Assembly (NCBI GenBank): GCA_964472715.1
Contig: CAYYMT010000015.1
Coordinates: forward strand, 1 to 45,428
Source: JAFGTP01 sp964472715
GTDB lineage: Bacteria; Fidelibacterota; UBA2242; JAFGTP01
Reading direction: 5' to 3'
DNA: 45,428 bases
Positions 25,451 through 34,214 of the stretch are shown one piece after another. How positions within the stretch are numbered: position 1 is the stretch's first letter; every line of letters starts with the position of its first letter. A program made the position numbers and the translations under genes. The notes under the pieces are model-generated. The model was given only the letters and a program-made list of their open reading frames with translations, was not told the DNA's origin and made no database searches.

Positions 25451-26731
25451 ATGACAAAAAGTAAAAGTTTTCGATTTATTGCAGTAATTATCATTGTTAT
25501 TGCTGTCTTTTACGGCATCAATAAAATAGGCAAACAGGAAAATTATCCCTTATTCAAAGTAAACCGCGGGGAATTTCTGATAGATGTTTATGCCGACGGC
25601 ATTGTGCAGGCCGGCAGTTCCACCATTGTTAATTCACCAAGCCGTATCTGGGGGAATGTCAGAATTATACGGATGGTGGATGAAGGAACTTATGTGGAAA
25701 AAGGGGATTTTTTGCTCCAGTTTGACACCGCCGAGTTTGAGGAGCGGGTTCAAAATGTTCAGAATGAGCTGGACAAAGCCGAAGCGGCTTACGAAAGCCA
25801 ACTGGCCAATATCGAAAAAACAAGGGCTGATCTTGAAAGCCAGTTAAAAATCGAAGAATACAGCCTTGAACAGACCCGCTTACGGGCCAAAAACGCCAGG
25901 TACGAAGCCGAAAATAAACGCAAAGAAATAGAATACTCATTGAAAAAAGCGGAGATTTCCTACAATCAATTAGTTGAAAAGATCGAAAAAAATAAGGAGA
26001 TCAATGCCGCCGCCCTGCGACAGGCCGAATTGAAAATCAACCAGGCCAAAATGAATTTACAGCGGGCTAAAGATGATATGGCGAAATTGACCATTACAGC
26101 TCCCAGCGAAGGTCTGGTGGTCTACAAAAAGATTTGGGGACCCAATGGGCGGGAGAAAATCAAAGTAGGATCCACCCCCTGGCGCTCTCAGCCATTAATG
26201 GAAATTCCGGAAAAAAGTAACATGAAAGTAATGCTCAATGTCAATGAAGTGAATATTTCCAGCATTGATACATCATTAAATGTGAATATTGAGATCGATG
26301 CCCTGCCTGAAAAAATGTTTACCGGTGTCATTACCAATATTGCCTCCCTGGCTCATGAGGATGAAAATTCCGGCAAAAAGGTTTTTGAGGTGGAAGTAAA
26401 GATCAATGAAGTATTCGAAGGATTAAGGCCGGGTATGAGTGCTGACTGTCAGATCATTGTTGAGCAACTCAATGATGTTATTTCGATTCCCATCGATGCC
26501 GTGACAAACAGGGATGATGAAATCGGTATTTATAATGCCGGCGGCAAGTTTATCCCGGTTAAAACCGGCAAAGTGAGTTCGGATTTGATCGTTATTGAAG
26601 AAGGGCTGAAAGCCGGGGATGAGATTCGGCTGATCAAATCTCAAAATACCGAAAGCGGCAAATCAAAAAATAAATCCGAACGGAAGCGCAATGACTCCGG
26701 GCGGTCAGAACAAGTGATCATTCGCGGATAG
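25451..26731 (+). CDS. HlyD/RND-type periplasmic adaptor 2
   Basis: A 426-residue adaptor of the same architecture: an N-terminal membrane anchor (FIAVIIIVIAVFYGI, about 9-23), lipoyl half (VDEGTYVEKGDFLLQFD), a long coiled coil (about 100-210), second lipoyl half (LTITAPSEGLVVYKK), beta-barrel and membrane-proximal domain ending in a Lys/Ser/Asn/Arg-rich hydrophilic tail. It resembles MacA-type proteins. It lies 23 nt after adaptor 1 and 3 nt before the permease. The two adaptors are divergent and share layout more than sequence, so they may form a mixed ring. Confidence 0.9.
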   Translation: MTKSKSFRFIAVIIIVIAVFYGINKIGKQENYPLFKVNRGEFLIDVYADGIVQAGSSTIVNSPSRIWGNVRIIRMVDEGTYVEKGDFLLQFDTAEFEERVQNVQNELDKAEAAYESQLANIEKTRADLESQLKIEEYSLEQTRLRAKNARYEAENKRKEIEYSLKKAEISYNQLVEKIEKNKEINAAALRQAELKINQAKMNLQRAKDDMAKLTITAPSEGLVVYKKIWGPNGREKIKVGSTPWRSQPLMEIPEKSNMKVMLNVNEVNISSIDTSLNVNIEIDALPEKMFTGVITNIASLAHEDENSGKKVFEVEVKINEVFEGLRPGMSADCQIIVEQLNDVISIPIDAVTNRDDEIGIYNAGGKFIPVKTGKVSSDLIVIEEGLKAGDEIRLIKSQNTESGKSKNKSERKRNDSGRSEQVIIRG

Positions 26732-26734
26732 ATT

Positions 26735-28015
26735 ATGAAAAAAACAGCAAAAAGCATTAAAAATATTTTCAAAAATTCTGCGGCGCTAAACCGGAAATTA
26801 AAACTCATTACCGGTGAGATATTAAAAATCAGCATTAAAGGTTTGGAGGAACACAAAACCCGAACATTTCTGACGATGCTGGGAATTATTTTTGGTGTTG
26901 CTTCGGTCATATCGATGCTGGCTATCGGAGAAGGCGCCCGGCGCAAAACCCTTTCACAGATCCAGGCCCTTGGCCTTAACAACATCATCATACAGCAGGC
27001 GGAAGTCGAAAACAAACCAGGGGAAAACAGCGTATTGCTAAATTATCAGGACCTTCAGGCCGTGCAAAAGATCATTCCCACAGCGCAAAATTCCGTACCG
27101 GTTTTACAGGAGGAACTGGAAGTAAATTATCAAAAGCGGTTTGAAGATGTGGAGGTGATCGGTACCAGGCCTGAATATTTTTCCATCATGTCTTTGAATA
27201 CTGCGCAGGGGGGATATTTTTCCCATCATGACAACAAAGTCAGTAATCGTGTCTGTATTCTGGGGCATGACCTTCTGATTTCTCTTTTTGGCAATGAATA
27301 TCCCCTTGGGAAAAAAGTCCGGATCAACAATGTTTGGTTTACGGTTGTCGGTATTCTGGAATATGAACCGATCAGTGTGGCCGGAAATACAGAGATCAAT
27401 CTCAATCGCCGTGTGTTTATACCGGTTCGGACCATGGAAGCCCGCATTGACAGGGACCCGAAAAAATCGGAATTGGACCAAATTATTTTGCAGGTTTCCA
27501 ACAGTGATTTTGTCTTGTCCACATCGGAATTTCTCGATCAGGTTCTGTTTCGCCGGCATAAAGAAGAGAAAAATTATAAACTGATCGTACCGGAACAATT
27601 ACTCAAGCAGAGTGAGGAAACCCAGCGAATTTTTAATATTGTCATGGGTGCCATCGCCGGCATTTCCCTACTGGTTGGCGGAATTGGAATTATGAATATT
27701 ATGCTGGCGTCAATTCTGGAACGAACCAAAGAAATCGGCTTGCGGCGCTCACTGGGCGCGACCAAACTGGATATTCGCAATCAGTTTTTGGTGGAAGCAA
27801 TTATTATCAGCCTGGGTGGCGGATTGGTTGGTATTGTCCTGGGATATGTTCTGACCTGGGGTGTAACCGCTTTTTCCGACTGGGAGACTGTCGTCAGTTT
27901 ATGGTCGGTGATCCTGGCGGTGGGCGTTTCCAGTATAGTGGGAATTCTGTTTGGATTTTTTCCGGCCAAAAAAGCGGCGGAATTGGATCCCATTGAAGCC
28001 TTGCGCTATGAGTAG
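26735..28015 (+). CDS. MacB/FtsX-type ABC permease, no ATPase domain
   Basis: A 426-residue permease with a first transmembrane helix near residues 47-67 (FLTMLGIIFGVASVISMLAIGEGARR), a large periplasmic domain (MacB_PCD), and three C-terminal helices of the FtsX type (IAGISLLVGGIGIMNIMLASI and after). ERTKEIGLRRSLGAT is the cytosolic coupling motif that touches the ATPase. MacB-class pumps need an ATP-binding subunit, fused or separate; none is encoded here or beside it. The N-terminus has an extra basic stretch of about 30 residues (KKTAKSIKNIFKNS). Confidence 0.92.
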   Translation: MKKTAKSIKNIFKNSAALNRKLKLITGEILKISIKGLEEHKTRTFLTMLGIIFGVASVISMLAIGEGARRKTLSQIQALGLNNIIIQQAEVENKPGENSVLLNYQDLQAVQKIIPTAQNSVPVLQEELEVNYQKRFEDVEVIGTRPEYFSIMSLNTAQGGYFSHHDNKVSNRVCILGHDLLISLFGNEYPLGKKVRINNVWFTVVGILEYEPISVAGNTEINLNRRVFIPVRTMEARIDRDPKKSELDQIILQVSNSDFVLSTSEFLDQVLFRRHKEEKNYKLIVPEQLLKQSEETQRIFNIVMGAIAGISLLVGGIGIMNIMLASILERTKEIGLRRSLGATKLDIRNQFLVEAIIISLGGGLVGIVLGYVLTWGVTAFSDWETVVSLWSVILAVGVSSIVGILFGFFPAKKAAELDPIEALRYE

Positions 28016-28056
28016 TATGTTAATATGAATAATGATTTCAATTACAGGATATATTT

Positions 28057-29538
28057 ATGAAAATTAAACATTTATCTGTCATCTTTTTAATGATTATCAC
28101 GGTTTTGAACGCTGATACTTTTTTTCTGAATTTTGACGAATGCCTGAACCGGGCAATGGATAAAAGCTACAAAATGAAAACCCTGCGGGAAAATTTTAAG
28201 AGCGCGGAATATGAATTAAAAGCGGCTACCCACTCCCTGCGCACCAATATTCATTTAAATCTGACTATGCCGAATTATAAAGAGACCATGCAGCGATTCG
28301 AGGACAGCCTGGGGGTTTATTACACGCCCATCAAACAGGCGATTTACTCAAGCAATCTCTATATTCGCCAACCTTTGCCGACGGACGGGAATATTTATTT
28401 CAGTTCCGGTGTCTATTCCACCAGCGATTATTTTCGTGACCGGAATACTGTCCAGTTGAACACACGAATTGGTTTCGAACAACCGCTGCAGGCCTTCTAT
28501 TCCTACAATGAAATTCAGTCATCACTGAAGAGGGCGCGATTGAATTATGAACAGTCCAAAAAACAAATGAAACGCGCTGAACTGGATCTGAAATATGAAG
28601 TTTCACAACTTTTTTATAATCTGGTCTCCTCACAGGAACAGGAAAAAATCGCCAAACAAACCCTGGAATACCAACAGGAAGCTCATGAACTGGCCCAGAA
28701 CAAATACAAAGCCGGTGTCATTGCCGAGGTGGAAGCTCTCGAGATGGAAATCGATCTGGCGGAGGCGGAAAATAATTATGCCATTGCCAAATCCAATGTC
28801 CAGGCCCACGAAGACCTCCTGAAGCAATTTTTAGGAATCGGTCTGGGGAATGATCTGGATCTGGATTATCAGCTGACCTATGAAAAAGTCTACGTGGATC
28901 AGAAGGATGCTGTTGAGCGCGGATTGAAATACCGGCTGGAGATCCGTGAGAGTGAAATTTCCAAAGAACTGGCGGAAATCAGCCTGAAAAGAACCCGGGT
29001 CAATGGCCAGGTGACCGGCTCTGTGGAAGGATATTACGATTTTATCGGTGTCGGTGAAAATGATATTCATATTGCTTATATGAACACGGTTGACGGCGCG
29101 GTTGATAATTTGATTGAGCGGCAGGGCAACCGGGGCGTTTCATTAAATATATCCATTCCTCTCTGGGACTGGGGGGTTAACCGGGCGCGGGTCGATGCCG
29201 CCCGGGCCAGAATTCGCAAAGCCGATTATACTATTGAGAATGAGAAGGTCAATGTGCGCCGTGACATTCGCAGCACAGTTAATGAACTGCAAAGCGCATT
29301 GCGACGATTACAACTTCTGGAACAAAATGTTGAGGTGGCTGAAAAATCCTTTGAGATCAGCACTCAAAGGTTTGCCAACGGTGATATTAACAGCCAGACT
29401 TTGGCGCTGAATCGAAACCGGTTGAACCAGGCCTATACAACCCGGCTGAATGCCTATATTACCTATAAATTGAAATTGGCCGATTTAACGCGAAAAACTT
29501 TTTATGATTATGAATTGCAAAAGCCGGTGGTCGATTAA
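28057..29538 (+). CDS. TolC-family outer-membrane efflux protein
   Basis: A 493-residue outer-membrane factor with signal peptide (about 1-20). The mature protein shows the duplicated helical hairpin layout: LKYEVSQLFYNLVSSQEQEKIAKQTLEYQQEAHEL-type helices in the first half, and VRRDIRSTVNELQSALRRLQLLEQNVEVAEKSFEI in the second, each followed by a YKAGVIAEVEALE or FANGDINSQTLAL turn. It completes the tunnel of the export system above. Its stop codon is only 3 nt from the end of the convergent sensor kinase gene, leaving no room for a terminator. Confidence 0.93.
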   Translation: MKIKHLSVIFLMIITVLNADTFFLNFDECLNRAMDKSYKMKTLRENFKSAEYELKAATHSLRTNIHLNLTMPNYKETMQRFEDSLGVYYTPIKQAIYSSNLYIRQPLPTDGNIYFSSGVYSTSDYFRDRNTVQLNTRIGFEQPLQAFYSYNEIQSSLKRARLNYEQSKKQMKRAELDLKYEVSQLFYNLVSSQEQEKIAKQTLEYQQEAHELAQNKYKAGVIAEVEALEMEIDLAEAENNYAIAKSNVQAHEDLLKQFLGIGLGNDLDLDYQLTYEKVYVDQKDAVERGLKYRLEIRESEISKELAEISLKRTRVNGQVTGSVEGYYDFIGVGENDIHIAYMNTVDGAVDNLIERQGNRGVSLNISIPLWDWGVNRARVDAARARIRKADYTIENEKVNVRRDIRSTVNELQSALRRLQLLEQNVEVAEKSFEISTQRFANGDINSQTLALNRNRLNQAYTTRLNAYITYKLKLADLTRKTFYDYELQKPVVD

Positions 29539-29541
29539 CAT

Positions 29542-31431
29542 TTAAATTTCTTTTAAAATAGTTTGAATATTTGAAATTCGAAAAGGCTTTTTCAGGGCTT
29601 TGACAAAACCGTGCTGTTTGTATTTTGACAGCATCAGGTTGCCGCTGACGGCAATGATTTTGGCTTTGGGATTGAGTTTTAACAATTCTTCGGCGCATTC
29701 AAACCCATCCATTCCATTGGGAATATTCAGATCCAGAAAGACATAATCAAAGGGCTTTCCTTCATCAAGATGTTTTTTATAAATATCAACCGCTTCCTGT
29801 CCTTCTTTCGCCAGGCTGATTTCATAGTTGAGTTTTTTAAAAAACAATTCCGCTATCGAGTTAATGGAATCTTCATCATCCATAAAAAGAACAGCTCCGT
29901 TGCTCTTAAAAAGGTTTTCTTCCCGGTGCTTTCTGTCCCGCTGGGTGATCGGCAAAATAATGTCAAAGGTAGTCCCTACATTGACCTCGGAATCAACGGT
30001 CATTTTTCCTTTGTGCTTGTTAATGATGGAAATTGAGGTGCTCAGTCCCAGCCCGGTGCCGGTTTCCTTGGTGGTGAAGTAGGGATCGAAAATTTTCCTG
30101 AGATTTTGTTCGGGAATACCACAGCCGTTATCTTTGACCTGGATTTTAATATAATCACCGGCGGGAAGAGTATACTGGTTTTCCGGTTTAAGGGCCACCT
30201 GATTGACACTGACCCGGATTTTTCCGGTTCTTTGATCGATGGCATGGGAAGCATTGATAAGGAGATTGTTAAGCACCTGGCTCAACTGGCCTTCATCTGC
30301 CAGAAAGGTGGGCAGGTTCTCATCGATATCCAGTGAATAGTCTACTTTTTTTGTTTTCAATGTGAGATTGACGGATTCTTTGACAAGTTTTTCCGGAGAA
30401 ATTTGCATTTTATTGACGGAGTGCCCTTTTGAAAGCGTGCTGATCTGAGTGGTTAATTGCTTGGCGCGTTCGTTGGCGGTAGCAATTCTGTCCAGACGTT
30501 CGGTGAGTTTTTCTTTGTTATCCATCACCATTTTGGCCAAAGTAATATTGCCGTTGATAATGGAGAGAATATTATTAAAATCATGGGCGATGCCGCCGGC
30601 CAGCAGACCCAGGGATTCCAGTTTATCGGTTTTGATCAGGTCTTCTTCCATTTTTCGAATATCAGTGACATCACGAATAATGCAAAGGGTGTTTTCTTCT
30701 TCTTCCAATTGTTCTTTTGGTGTGGAAAGGGTGATCTGAAGGAGTCGCGGTTCACCATCTTTACGGGTGATTTCCAATTCAAAGGTATCGACTTCACCGC
30801 GATGTTCCAGCAAGTGTTCCTGTAAAATATCCAGGTGTTTTTGGTCCAGAAATTCCCGCATATTAAGTGATGGCATATCTTCTTCTGAAAGGAACAGAAT
30901 TTTCTCAGCCGCCGGGTTGGTGAGAATGATTTCAAAATTATCATTGAGTAGTATAACACCATCACCCAGAGAGTTTAGAAGGGTCTGGTATTTTTCTTCG
31001 CTTTTGCGGATCGTTTCAGCGGCTTTTTTCCGTTCTGTAATATCCCGTTCAGTTGTGGCAATGGCATTGGGGTTTTCCCCGCCAAGCACTTTATAAGTCA
31101 GCCATACATCCCGGACTTTTCCGTCTTTGGCAATTTTTTGGGTTTCAAAATAATCCAGATCTTTGCCGCTTTTCACCTGCTGAACAAAAGTTTTATAGTC
31201 ATCGCGGTTGTCAACAGGAATAATATCGTAAATTGAAGAAGATAGTAATTCCTTCTGTTCCCAGCCAAAAATAGTTTCGGCGCCCTTGTCCCAGGCGATA
31301 ATATCACCGTTGAAATCATGAATAATTACCGCATCATTCTGGTTTTGTAACAGGGAAGAATAGTATTTTAGTTTTTGTTTTAGTTGCCGGTTCTCTTTTT
31401 CTATTTGCTGAATATCTGGTTTTTTATTCAT
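29542..31431 (-). CDS. hybrid sensor histidine kinase, PAS-PAS-HisKA-HATPase-receiver
   Basis: A 629-residue cytosolic kinase with no membrane segment. It has two PAS domains (about 22-135 and 142-262), then the H-box GIAHDFNNIL with His283. The ATPase domain follows (N box NNLLINASHAID, G1 DNGCGIP, F box FDPYFTTK, G2 GTGLGLS, about 385-495). The C-terminal receiver has the acidic pocket at Asp517/518, phospho-Asp566 in FLDLNIPNG and the Lys of LKKPFR. HDFNN-type kinases often work in multistep relays. No response regulator or phosphotransfer gene is adjacent, so the partner is unknown. It probably senses a cytosolic or redox cue. Confidence 0.94.
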   Translation of the reverse strand: MNKKPDIQQIEKENRQLKQKLKYYSSLLQNQNDAVIIHDFNGDIIAWDKGAETIFGWEQKELLSSSIYDIIPVDNRDDYKTFVQQVKSGKDLDYFETQKIAKDGKVRDVWLTYKVLGGENPNAIATTERDITERKKAAETIRKSEEKYQTLLNSLGDGVILLNDNFEIILTNPAAEKILFLSEEDMPSLNMREFLDQKHLDILQEHLLEHRGEVDTFELEITRKDGEPRLLQITLSTPKEQLEEEENTLCIIRDVTDIRKMEEDLIKTDKLESLGLLAGGIAHDFNNILSIINGNITLAKMVMDNKEKLTERLDRIATANERAKQLTTQISTLSKGHSVNKMQISPEKLVKESVNLTLKTKKVDYSLDIDENLPTFLADEGQLSQVLNNLLINASHAIDQRTGKIRVSVNQVALKPENQYTLPAGDYIKIQVKDNGCGIPEQNLRKIFDPYFTTKETGTGLGLSTSISIINKHKGKMTVDSEVNVGTTFDIILPITQRDRKHREENLFKSNGAVLFMDDEDSINSIAELFFKKLNYEISLAKEGQEAVDIYKKHLDEGKPFDYVFLDLNIPNGMDGFECAEELLKLNPKAKIIAVSGNLMLSKYKQHGFVKALKKPFRISNIQTILKEI

Positions 31432-31513
31432 GGAATTTGCATTCTTTCGGTTAATGTCTAATAATACAATAGATGACCTGTAATACGCAAAAAATTTAAC
31501 AAAAATTTTGAAT

Positions 31514-31545
31514 AAAAAAAGCCCAATGTTTATTATTGGGCTTTT
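31514..31545 (-). terminator. intrinsic terminator after rho
   Basis: GCCCAAT (31521-31527) pairs with ATTGGGC (31535-31541). The stem is extended by AAAA/TTTT, and the minus-strand T-tract is the A-run 31514-31520. It lies 15 nt after the rho stop. Confidence 0.88.
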
Positions 31546-31559
31546 GGATAAATAAGGTT

Positions 31560-32819
31560 TTATTGATTCATGGATTTTAAAAATTCACGATTGCTTTTTG
31601 TCCGTTTCATTTTATTCAGCAGGAATTCCATTGCTTCCACGGGTTTTAATTCACTCAGCAATTTGCGAATGATCCATATTCGGGCCAGTTCCGTCGCTGA
31701 TAACAGCAATTCCTCTTTTCGTGTACTGGAGGCATTGACATCGATGGCCGGGAAAACACGGCGATTACTCAGTGACCTGTCAAGAGCCAGTTCCATATTA
31801 CCGGTTCCCTTAAATTCTTCAAAAATCACATCGTCCATACGACTTCCGGTATCAATCAGGGCGGTGGCGATAATTGTTAAACTTCCGCCTTCTTCCACAT
31901 TTCTGGCGGCGCCGAAGAACCGTTTGGGTTTGTGCATGGCATTGGCATCAATACCACCGGACAGAATTTTTCCACTGTGAGGTACAACAGCATTGTGAGC
32001 ACGTCCGAGACGGGTAATACTGTCAAGGAGAATGACAACATGAAATCCCAGTTCAACCAGGCGTTTGGCTTTTTCCAGTACCATATCAGCCACCTGTACG
32101 TGTCGTTCCGGTGGTTCGTCAAAGGTTGAACTGATCACTTCCGCCTCAACCGAACGTTCCATGTCGGTTACTTCTTCGGGGCGTTCATCAATTAACAAAA
32201 CCAGTAAAATAATTTCCGGATGATTGGTGGTAATGCTGTTGGCGATTTGCTGGAGCAGAATGGTTTTACCGGTTTTCGGCTGCGCAACGATCAATCCCCT
32301 TTGGCCCTTACCAATAGGACACAACATGTCCATAATGCGCATGGAATATCCTTTGGAATCGGTTTCCAACTGAACCCGGCTTTGGGGATAAAGGGGCGTC
32401 AGTTTGTCAAATCTTTTAATTGCCTTGATTTCCTGTGGAGCCATCATATTGACCGCATCGATTTTTAAAAGAGCGAAATAGCGTTCTTTATCCTTTGGGG
32501 GCCTGACCTGCCCATAGATTTTATGGCCGGTTCTGAGACCGAATTTTTTGATTTGTGACGGTGAAACGTAGATGTCTTCCGGTGACGCCAGGTAACTGAA
32601 TTCCTCGGATCGTAAAAATCCGAATCCATCGGGCATAACTTCTAAAATTCCGCCGGCAAAGATTTTTCCGTTTTTTTCTGCAAGCGCTTTGAGGATTTTA
32701 TAAATCAGGCTGGGTTTCTTAAGCCCCTGCCATTTCTTGATTTCTAATTCCTGTGCAACATCTGACAGTTCCTTAAGTTTCATATTCTTAAGAGAGGTGA
32801 TGTCCAACTTCTTGTCCAT
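31560..32819 (-). CDS. rho: transcription termination factor Rho
   Basis: A 419-residue hexameric RNA-dependent ATPase. The N-terminal Rho_N helix bundle (about 5-45) leads to the cold-shock-like RNA-binding domain with GFGFLR (65-70) and YVSPSQIKKFGLR. The Walker A loop is VAQPKTGKT (179-187), slightly different from the common PPKAGKT form. LLIDERPEEVTDMER and the HVVILLDSITRLGRAHN Walker B block follow, with the R- and Q-loop regions after them. It has the standard length with no insertion. It has its own promoter region (105 nt) and, notably, its own intrinsic terminator. Confidence 0.97.
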   Translation of the reverse strand: MDKKLDITSLKNMKLKELSDVAQELEIKKWQGLKKPSLIYKILKALAEKNGKIFAGGILEVMPDGFGFLRSEEFSYLASPEDIYVSPSQIKKFGLRTGHKIYGQVRPPKDKERYFALLKIDAVNMMAPQEIKAIKRFDKLTPLYPQSRVQLETDSKGYSMRIMDMLCPIGKGQRGLIVAQPKTGKTILLQQIANSITTNHPEIILLVLLIDERPEEVTDMERSVEAEVISSTFDEPPERHVQVADMVLEKAKRLVELGFHVVILLDSITRLGRAHNAVVPHSGKILSGGIDANAMHKPKRFFGAARNVEEGGSLTIIATALIDTGSRMDDVIFEEFKGTGNMELALDRSLSNRRVFPAIDVNASSTRKEELLLSATELARIWIIRKLLSELKPVEAMEFLLNKMKRTKSNREFLKSMNQ

Positions 32820-32924
32820 TTTGATTTCCTTTGTATTATTATTGATAAATTTTTACACTGCTAAATATATTAGGCGAGTATTTGATAAGGAGTTTCCGGG
32901 TGTATGTTAAAAAGTATCAGTAAT
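32820..32924 (-). promoter_or_regulatory. rho upstream region
   Basis: A 105-nt AT-rich spacer between folC and rho on the minus strand. A ribosome site (AAAGGA) lies before the rho ATG. No clear hairpin ends folC here; a promoter is likely but cannot be assigned to exact bases. Confidence 0.35.
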
Positions 32925-34214
32925 TTAGTTTTTTGTCAAATTCTTTTTTTGAAAACTGTAAATACTCTCGGCCATATAGTGGCTGCCTAGAATTAGTAAT
33001 GGTGTTTTTCGGTTTGAGATCGCTTCATTTAGTGTTGTCTTTAAATTTTTGTTTTGAATGATTTTGTCTGCATCGATGTGTGTGTTTAAACTTTCGTGTA
33101 ACTCGCTAACTTTCTTGGATTCAACAGATTCCATTTCAGTAACGTAGACTTTTCCATTTAATTTTTTCAGTAACTGACCAAGGGTGTCAAGATTCTTTGT
33201 TGCTTTCATGCTGATCAATACGTCTATCTCTATCTGCGGAAAATATTTCCTAATTGTTTCAATTGTTATTTTTATGCCAGAGATATTATGAGCTACGTCA
33301 TAGATAATTACAGGATTTTGGCTAATGAGTTCAAAACGTCCCGGATTATTAAGATTGTGTAAGCCTGAATTAATTGTTTTTCCGGAAAGTATGCGGCCCG
33401 GAAAAATCGAAAGCGCAGTCAGGGCGGTTAATAAATTATCAAGCATATGATTGCCTGATAATGGGTAATTAATATTTTGAAAAAACTGGTTAAAAATCTG
33501 AAGGCTTAATTTTGAACATTCCAAACTTAATTCTTTCTCATGAATAATACAAGCATCTGATACTGAAAAAAATTCAGAATTTCTTCTTTTTGATATATTT
33601 TGTAATATTTTTACGATTTTGGGGTCAGTTTGCCGGCCAATTACCACCGGAATACCCGTTTTAATAATGCCGGCTTTTTCAAAAGTGACGGCTTCAATTG
33701 TATTGCCTAAATATTCTTCATGGTCCATGCCGATGGCCGTGATGACACTGAGTCCGGGCGTCACCGCATTAGTGGCGTCAAACCGGCCGCCCAGACCCAC
33801 TTCCAGCACGGCTATATCAACGGATTGCTCACGGAAATAGTCCAGCGCCATAGCTGTGGTAATTTCAAAAAACGAGGCTTTGCTGATGTCCATAAAATCT
33901 TCAAATTTTTCAAAAAGCCGCAACAGGTCACGGTCTGAGATTTCTACCTCATCAATCCTGATGCGTTCGTTGAATCGCAACAAATGGGGAGAGGTATAAA
34001 TTCCGGTGCGGTAGCCGGCGGCAGTCAGGATACTCTGCATTATCCGGCAACTTGAACCTTTTCCGTTGGTGCCGGCAACATGGATGATGGGATAGTTGGT
34101 CTCGGGACGGCCGATATGGTCCAACAATTTATTGATCCGGCTTAATCCGGGTTTGATTCCCCGCGCCCTGAGGCTGTAGAGTTTTTCCAGTTTTTGTGAC
34201 AGTTGGTTTGGCAT
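32925..34214 (-). CDS. folC: folylpolyglutamate synthase / dihydrofolate synthase
   Basis: A 429-residue Mur-ligase-superfamily enzyme that adds glutamate to folates and, in many bacteria, to dihydropteroate. The P-loop is AGTNGKGS (47-54), followed by GIYTSPHLLRFNERIRI, and VLEVGLGGRFDATN is the Mg2+/substrate block. I prefer the start at 34214 over an upstream in-frame ATG at 34250. At 34214 the ATG overlaps the mpl stop by one base, and MPNQLSQKLEKLYSL aligns with the family N-terminus; the upstream start adds 12 unrelated residues inside mpl. Confidence 0.95.
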   Translation of the reverse strand: MPNQLSQKLEKLYSLRARGIKPGLSRINKLLDHIGRPETNYPIIHVAGTNGKGSSCRIMQSILTAAGYRTGIYTSPHLLRFNERIRIDEVEISDRDLLRLFEKFEDFMDISKASFFEITTAMALDYFREQSVDIAVLEVGLGGRFDATNAVTPGLSVITAIGMDHEEYLGNTIEAVTFEKAGIIKTGIPVVIGRQTDPKIVKILQNISKRRNSEFFSVSDACIIHEKELSLECSKLSLQIFNQFFQNINYPLSGNHMLDNLLTALTALSIFPGRILSGKTINSGLHNLNNPGRFELISQNPVIIYDVAHNISGIKITIETIRKYFPQIEIDVLISMKATKNLDTLGQLLKKLNGKVYVTEMESVESKKVSELHESLNTHIDADKIIQNKNLKTTLNEAISNRKTPLLILGSHYMAESIYSFQKKNLTKN

